From: Hydrogenophaga sp. A37 | Lineage (GTDB): Bacteria; Pseudomonadota; Gammaproteobacteria; Burkholderiales; Burkholderiaceae_C | Length of the DNA: 64,000 nt | Assembly: GCF_002001205.1 (NCBI RefSeq) | Contig: NZ_MUNZ01000071.1 | Span: forward strand, 1-64,000 | Direction of reading: 5' to 3' | Shown here: positions 59,183-64,000 of the stretch, one piece after another | Position numbering within the stretch: the stretch's first letter is position 1 | How the letters are laid out: the number at the start of each line of letters is the position of its first letter | Position numbers and translations under genes: made by a program | The notes under the pieces: generated by a model | What the model was told of the DNA's origin: nothing | Seen by the model: only the letters and a program-made list of their open reading frames with translations | The model's database searches: none

Positions 59183-60259
59183 TCAATGGGGAAAAGGCCA
59201 GAGGCGAAGCTTTTGCTTGCCAATGCTCCAGAGCTTGGCCAGACCGTGGGGTTCCACGATCAGGAACCAGACGATCAGCGCGCCGAACACCATGAACTCG
59301 GTGTGCGAGATGGCAGCGGTGGAAATCTCCACGCCAAACAGCGAACCCACGGCCGGCAGGAACTGGTTCAGGAAGATGGGCAGCACCACGATGAAGGCGG
59401 CGCCGAAGAAGCTGCCCATGATCGAACCCATGCCACCGATGATCACCATGAACAGCAGCTGGAACGAGCGGTCGATGGAGAACGCGGCAGGCTCCCAGGC
59501 GCCCAGGTGCACAAAGCCCCAGAGCGCACCCGCCACGCCGACGATGAACGAGCTGACCGCGAACGCGCTGAGCTTGGCGTACATCGGGCGGATGCCGATC
59601 ACCGCGGCGGCCACGTCCATGTCGCGGATCGCCATCCACTCGCGGCCGATGGCCGAGCGCACCAGGTTCTTGGCCAGCAGGCCGAACACCACGAGAAAGC
59701 TCAGGCAGAACAAATACTTCTGCAGCGGCGTCTCGACGGCGAAGCCGAACACCTGCATGTTGGACACCGACACCGAGCCCGACGGGTTGTTGTTGGTGAA
59801 CCAGCCGATGCGCAGGAAGGCCCAGTCGCAGAAGAACTGCGCGGCCAGCGTGGCCACCGCCAGGTAGAGGCCCTTCACCCGCAGGCTGGGGATGCCAAAG
59901 AACATGCCCACCAGCGTGGCGAAGAAGCCGCCGGCCAGCAGCGCCAGAATCAGCGGCATGCCCTCGATGCGGATGTAGGTGTTGTAGGCCATGTAGGCCC
60001 CCACAGCCATGAAGGCGCCCGAGCCCAGCGAGATCTGGCCGCAGTAGCCCACCAGGATGTTCACGCCCAGCGCGGCCAGCGCCAGGATCAGGAACGGGAT
60101 CAGGATGGCGCGGAACATGTACTCGTCCACCAGAAACGGCACGCCGACGAAGGCGAAGGCGATCAGCGCGAGGATGGCCCAGCGGTCCTGTGCGATCGGG
60201 AAGATCTGCTGGTCGGTGCGGTAGGAGGTCTTGAATTGACCGTTTTCACGATAGAACAT
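59183..60259 (-). CDS. livM: Liv-type ABC importer permease (LivM-like)
   Basis: Protein of 358 residues with about nine membrane segments and the LivM hallmarks GYCGQISLGSGAFMAVGAY, IPSLRVKGLYLAVATLA and the ATPase-docking block GREWMAIRDMDVAAAVIGIRP. Pairs with the LivH-like permease. 46 bases upstream of the binding-protein gene. Confidence 0.92.
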   Translation of the reverse strand: MFYRENGQFKTSYRTDQQIFPIAQDRWAILALIAFAFVGVPFLVDEYMFRAILIPFLILALAALGVNILVGYCGQISLGSGAFMAVGAYMAYNTYIRIEGMPLILALLAGGFFATLVGMFFGIPSLRVKGLYLAVATLAAQFFCDWAFLRIGWFTNNNPSGSVSVSNMQVFGFAVETPLQKYLFCLSFLVVFGLLAKNLVRSAIGREWMAIRDMDVAAAVIGIRPMYAKLSAFAVSSFIVGVAGALWGFVHLGAWEPAAFSIDRSFQLLFMVIIGGMGSIMGSFFGAAFIVVLPIFLNQFLPAVGSLFGVEISTAAISHTEFMVFGALIVWFLIVEPHGLAKLWSIGKQKLRLWPFPH

Positions 60260-60292
60260 GGTGCGAGCCTTTTCTTTGCTTTTGTTGTGGCG

Positions 60293-61222
60293 TCAGACGC
60301 GGTCGATGATTTTTTCGCCGAACAAACCTTGTGGGCGAAACAGCAAAAAGACGAGGGCCAGCACATACGCGAACCAGATCTCGATGCCGCCACCGACCAT
60401 GGGGCCGAGGTAGACCTCGGAGAGCTTCTCGCCCACGCCGATGATCAGGCCGCCGATGATGGCGCCGGGCACCGAGGTGAGGCCGCCCAGAATGATCACG
60501 GGCAGGGCGCGCAGGGCCACCGTGGTCAGCGTGAACTGCACGCCGAGCTTGGAGCCCCAGATGATCCCGGCCACGAGTGCCGTGATGCCGGCCACGAACC
60601 AGACGATGACCCAGATGCGGTTGAGCGGGATGCCGATGGACTGCGCCGCCTGGTGGTCGTCGGCCACGGCGCGCAGCGCGCGCCCGGTGCTGGTCTTCTG
60701 GAAGAACAGCGACAACACGATCACCAGCAGGGCCGCCACGCAGGCCGCATACACGTCTTCCAGGTTCACCAGCACGCCGCCTTCGAACATGCCTTCCAAC
60801 AGGAAGACGGGGTCCTTGGGCATGCCCACGTCGATCTGGTAGATGTCGCTTCCGAAGATGGTCTGGCCCAGGCCGTCGATGAAGTAGGTGATGCCCAGCG
60901 TGGCCATGAGCAGGGTCACGCCTTCCTGGTTCACCAGGTGGCGCAGCACCAGGCGTTCGATCAGCCAGGCCAGTACAAACATGCACGCTGCCGCGACGGC
61001 GAACGCGAGCACGTTGCCCAGGAATTTGTTGTCCAGGCCCAGCCATTGCGGAATCCATTGCGAGAAGCGGGCCATGGCCAGCGCAGCGAACAGCACCATC
61101 GCGCCCTGCGCGAAGTTGAAGACGCCCGAAGCCTTGTAGATCAGCACGAAGCCCAGCGCCACCAGCGAATACAGCATGCCGGCCATCAGGCCGCCAAGGA
61201 GAGTTTCTAAAAAGAATGCCAT
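60293..61222 (-). CDS. livH: Liv-type ABC importer permease (LivH-like)
   Basis: Protein of 309 residues with eight or nine membrane segments: LLGGLMAGMLYSLVALGFVLIYKASGVFNFAQG at the start (given here as the family's opening helix pair), the docking loop GRALRAVADDHQAAQSIGI and GLTSVPGAIIGGLIIGVGE. ATG at 61222 is used; the upstream open frame is a shadow of livG. Confidence 0.92.
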   Translation of the reverse strand: MAFFLETLLGGLMAGMLYSLVALGFVLIYKASGVFNFAQGAMVLFAALAMARFSQWIPQWLGLDNKFLGNVLAFAVAAACMFVLAWLIERLVLRHLVNQEGVTLLMATLGITYFIDGLGQTIFGSDIYQIDVGMPKDPVFLLEGMFEGGVLVNLEDVYAACVAALLVIVLSLFFQKTSTGRALRAVADDHQAAQSIGIPLNRIWVIVWFVAGITALVAGIIWGSKLGVQFTLTTVALRALPVIILGGLTSVPGAIIGGLIIGVGEKLSEVYLGPMVGGGIEIWFAYVLALVFLLFRPQGLFGEKIIDRV

Positions 61223-61238
61223 CTGGTTGTCTCCGTGT

Positions 61239-62021
61239 TCAGTGGCTTGTGCCGAGGTACGCGCTGATGACTTCTTCGTTGTTGCGCACCTCTTCGGGCG
61301 TGCCGTCACCGATCTTCTTGCCGTAGTCGAGCACCACCACACGGTCGGAGATGTCCATCACCACGCCCATGTCGTGTTCGATCAGCACGATGGTGGTGCC
61401 GAACTCGTCGTTCACGTCGAGGATGAAGCGGCTCATGTCCTGTTTCTCTTCCAGGTTCATGCCGGCCATGGGTTCGTCGAGCAGCAGCACCTGCGGCTCC
61501 ATGGCGAGTGCGCGCCCGAGGTCCACGCGCTTCTGCAGGCCGTAGGGCAGCTGGCCCACGGGCGTCTTGCGGAAGGCCTGGATTTCCAGGAAGTCGATGA
61601 TGTGTTCGACGAACTCGCGGTGCTGTTCTTCTTCGCGCTGCGCCGGCCCGATGCGCAGCGCTTGCAGGAACAGGTTGCTTTTGATGCGCAGGTTGCGCCC
61701 GGTCATGATGTTGTCGATCACGCTCATGCCCTTGAACAGCGCCAGGTTCTGGAAGGTGCGGGCGATGCCCATCTCGGCCACCTGCCGGCTGTTCATGTGC
61801 TTGAAGGTCTGGCCGCGGAAGCTGATGCTGCCTTCTTGCGGCTGGTACACGCCGTTGATGCAGTTGAGCATGGAGCTCTTGCCGGCGCCGTTGGGGCCGA
61901 TGATGGCGCGCACTTCGTGTTCCTTCACGTTGAAGGAAATGTCGGTCAGCGCCTTCACGCCGCCGAAGCGCAGGCTGATGTTTTGAACGTCGAGGATGAC
62001 GTCGCCGATTTTCTTGGTCAT
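61239..62021 (-). CDS. livG: Liv-type ABC importer ATP-binding protein (LivG-like)
   Basis: ATPase of 260 residues with Walker A GPNGAGKSS, Q-loop RTFQNLALFKGMSV, signature LPYGLQKRVD, Walker B VLLLDEPMAGMN and switch IEHDMGVVM. It has the LivG-type extended region before the signature. Its ATG overlaps the stop of the upstream acyl-CoA synthetase gene (ATGA), so the ligase and importer are coupled. Confidence 0.92.
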   Translation of the reverse strand: MTKKIGDVILDVQNISLRFGGVKALTDISFNVKEHEVRAIIGPNGAGKSSMLNCINGVYQPQEGSISFRGQTFKHMNSRQVAEMGIARTFQNLALFKGMSVIDNIMTGRNLRIKSNLFLQALRIGPAQREEEQHREFVEHIIDFLEIQAFRKTPVGQLPYGLQKRVDLGRALAMEPQVLLLDEPMAGMNLEEKQDMSRFILDVNDEFGTTIVLIEHDMGVVMDISDRVVVLDYGKKIGDGTPEEVRNNEEVISAYLGTSH

Positions 62022-63964
62022 GCCGCAGCTTTCACAGGAGCAAAGGTCTTGGCATCGCGCACTTGCAAGGTGGCGCTCACGCTGCCGGTGCGGCCGTCTT
62101 CGAACTTCACCTGGGTTTCGATGTACTGCTCGGTCTTGCCGCTGTAGAGGGCGTCGATCAGCGCGCTGTATTTGTCGGCGATGAAGCCGCGGCGGACCTT
62201 GTTGGTGCGGGTCAGCTCGCCGTCGTCGGCGTCCAGTTCTTTGTGCAGCACCAGGAAGCGGCTGATCTGGCTGCCGGCGAGCAGCTCGTCGCGGCTCAGA
62301 TCGACGTTGACCTTCTCCACGCATTCGCGGATGAGTTCGTACACCTCGGGCTTTTGCGCCAGATCGGTGTAGCCGGCGTAGGGCAGGTTGCGGCGCTCGG
62401 CCCAGTTGCCCACGGCATCGAAGTCGATGTTCACCATCACACAGACCTGATCGCGCTGGTCGCCATAGGCCACCACTTCCTTGATCTGCGAGAAGAACTT
62501 GAGCTTGTTCTCCACGTACTTGGGCGCGAACATGGCACCGTCGTTGGCGCCGCCCTTGATGCGGCCCACGTCTTTCACGCGGTCGATGATTTTCAGGTGG
62601 CCCGAGGCGTCGATGAAGCCCGCGTCGCTGGTGTGGTACCAGCCGTCGGCGGTCAGCACCTCGGCCGTGGCCTCGGGGTTCTTGTAGTAGCCCTTGAGCA
62701 GGCCGGGCGACTTCACCAGGATCTCGCCGGTTTCGCTCAGCTTGATCTCCACGCCCTCGCAGGGCACGCCCACGGTGTCGGCGCGCGCTTCGTGGTCGGG
62801 CTGCAGGCAGACGAACACGGCCGTCTCGGTCGAGCCGTAGAGCTGCTTCAGATTGATGCCGATGCTGCGGTAGAAGCTGAACAGATCAGGGCCGATGGCT
62901 TCACCGGCCGTGTAGGCCACACGCACGCGGGAGAGCCCGAGGCTGTTGCGCAACGGCCCGTAGACAAAGAGGTTGCCCAGCGCGTACTTGAGGCCATCCA
63001 GGAAGCCGAGCGACTTGCCGTCCATCTTGGTGGGGCCGACGCGGCGCGCCACCTCCATGAAGGCGTGGAACATCTTGCGTTTGATCGTGCCCGCGTCTTC
63101 CATGCGGATCATCACGGTGGTCAGCAGGCCTTCGAACACCCGAGGCGGCGCGAAGTAATACGTGGGCCCGACTTCCTTCAGGTCGATGGTCACGGTGGCG
63201 CCCGACTCGGGGCAGTTCACCACGTAGCCGGCCACCAGCCACTGCGCATACGAAAAGATGTTCTGGCCGATCCAGGCAGGCGGCAGGTAGGCCAGCACCT
63301 CGTCTTTTTCGGTCAGCTTGTCGAAACGCGCGCCCACGGCGGCGCGGTCAATCAACGTGTTGTGGGTGTGCACCACGCCCTTGGGGTTGCCGGTGGTGCC
63401 CGAGGTGAAGAACATCGCGGCCACGTCGTCGGGCTGGGCGGCCTCCACCTGTTCGGTGAACAGCTGCGTGTGGATTTTCGCAAACGCCTGACCGGCGCCA
63501 ATCAGCTCTTCCAATGCGGCCAGGCCCGGCTGGTCGTAGTTGCGCAGGCCGCGTGGATCGTCGAAGTAGATGTGCGAAAGCTGCGGGCAGCGGTCGCGGA
63601 TCTCGAGCATCTTGTCGACCTGCTCCTGGTCTTCCACCACCGCGAAGCGCACCTCGGCGTTGTTGATCGGGAACACGCATTCGCCGCCCACGGCGTCCTG
63701 GTACAGCGGCACGGGGATCGCGCCCAGCGATTGCGCGGCCAGCATCGTGGCGTAGAGGCGCGGGCGGTTGGCGCCGATCACCACCATGTGCTCGCCGCGC
63801 TGCAGGCCGGCCTGGTGCAGGCCGCAAGCAATGGCTTCCACCAGCTGCGCCATGGCGGCCCAGGTCGTGGTTTGCCAGATGCCGTATTCCTTTTCGCGCA
63901 TCGCCGCCGCGGTGGGGCGGCGTTTCGCGTGTTCCAGCAAGAGCCGGGGGAAAGTGTTTTGCAT
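62018..63964 (-). CDS. AMP-dependent (long-chain/aryl) acyl-CoA synthetase
   Basis: Adenylate-forming enzyme of 648 residues with an intact P-loop MFFTSGTTGNPKGVVHTHN, LKQLYGSTETAVFV (A5), GWYHTSDAGFIDASGHLKIIDRVKDV and the C-terminal region with SRFLVLHKELDADDGELTRTNKVRR. The size and motif order are those of FadD15/long-chain-like synthetases often found at the head of Liv-type aromatic operons. ATG 63964 is preferred (AGGAG nine bases upstream) over a TTG two codons earlier. First gene of the operon within the window; its promoter lies at or beyond the window edge. Confidence 0.85.
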   Translation of the reverse strand: MQNTFPRLLLEHAKRRPTAAAMREKEYGIWQTTTWAAMAQLVEAIACGLHQAGLQRGEHMVVIGANRPRLYATMLAAQSLGAIPVPLYQDAVGGECVFPINNAEVRFAVVEDQEQVDKMLEIRDRCPQLSHIYFDDPRGLRNYDQPGLAALEELIGAGQAFAKIHTQLFTEQVEAAQPDDVAAMFFTSGTTGNPKGVVHTHNTLIDRAAVGARFDKLTEKDEVLAYLPPAWIGQNIFSYAQWLVAGYVVNCPESGATVTIDLKEVGPTYYFAPPRVFEGLLTTVMIRMEDAGTIKRKMFHAFMEVARRVGPTKMDGKSLGFLDGLKYALGNLFVYGPLRNSLGLSRVRVAYTAGEAIGPDLFSFYRSIGINLKQLYGSTETAVFVCLQPDHEARADTVGVPCEGVEIKLSETGEILVKSPGLLKGYYKNPEATAEVLTADGWYHTSDAGFIDASGHLKIIDRVKDVGRIKGGANDGAMFAPKYVENKLKFFSQIKEVVAYGDQRDQVCVMVNIDFDAVGNWAERRNLPYAGYTDLAQKPEVYELIRECVEKVNVDLSRDELLAGSQISRFLVLHKELDADDGELTRTNKVRRGFIADKYSALIDALYSGKTEQYIETQVKFEDGRTGSVSATLQVRDAKTFAPVKAAA

Positions 63965-64000
63965 GGCCAAAATCTCCTGAGTCCGAGGGTCGTGGCAGAC

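Overview
The window reads as a chromosomal segment of a high-GC betaproteobacterium, most likely Comamonadaceae (Hydrogenophaga/Acidovorax-like). The pointers are the oxyR-recG-ubiA neighbourhood, Bug-type and Liv-type uptake genes next to aromatic-acid genes, infA between secY and rpmJ, and an spc/alpha ribosomal cluster that starts at rplN. No transposase, integrase or CRISPR array is visible. Family names are from recognition of the translated sequence; no database search was run.

Layout. (1) 1-2570: the tail of an upstream gene, cdsA and a DUF2130 gene. The first 72 bases are a perfect inverted copy of 245-316, inside cdsA, and should be treated as a possible contig-end artefact. (2) 2571-5950: a small accessory stretch with lower GC than its surroundings: a 43-residue basic protein, an XRE + ImmA/IrrE metalloprotease pair, and a RES-Xre toxin-antitoxin pair behind a palindromic operator. 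(3) 5956-13533: two exported proteins (one DUF2145), a zinc-ribbon membrane protein, YiaA/B, an MFS carrier, tgt, and a beta-propeller dehydrogenase with its cytochrome c. (4) 13707-18924: a LysR regulator divergent from salicylate 5-hydroxylase-like oxygenase genes (nagG-nagH-nagAb type, no reductase), then a three-gene membrane/dehydrogenase operon. (5) 18934-26684: queA, recG, a lipoprotein, oxyR, ubiA, a low-GC orphan gene flanked by two inverted copies of a structured repeat, and proC. (6) 26711-36948: a complete glycerol regulon: glpK and glpR on one strand, and glpS-T-P-Q-U-V (ABC importer) with glpD on the other. (7) 36969-46260: spc and alpha ribosomal operons from rplN to rplQ with secY, infA, rpmJ and rpoA, then initiator tRNA-Met. 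(8) 46322-53753: a CoA-dependent 2-aminobenzoate (anthranilate)-type operon: a fused FAD-monooxygenase/old-yellow-enzyme, MarR, enoyl-CoA hydratase, acyl-CoA dehydrogenase, aryl-CoA ligase and a Rid protein. (9) 53877-63964: DUF1840, a Bug-type binding protein, then a Liv-type ABC importer operon bracketed by two adenylate-forming enzymes.

How it works together. Glycerol is taken up by GlpSTPQV, phosphorylated by GlpK and oxidised by GlpD, with GlpR probably acting in the 155-bp divergent spacer. Aromatic acids appear to be handled by two unrelated logics: direct ring hydroxylation (14.7-16.9 kb) and CoA-ester chemistry (46-54 kb). Short palindromic repeats are unusually prominent at the 3' ends of genes. 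Two copies lie in frame inside coding sequences, and a separate 36-bp repeat supplies ATGA stop/start coupling at two operon junctions. The glycerol ABC ATPases carry complementary defects that predict one active and one degenerate ATP site.
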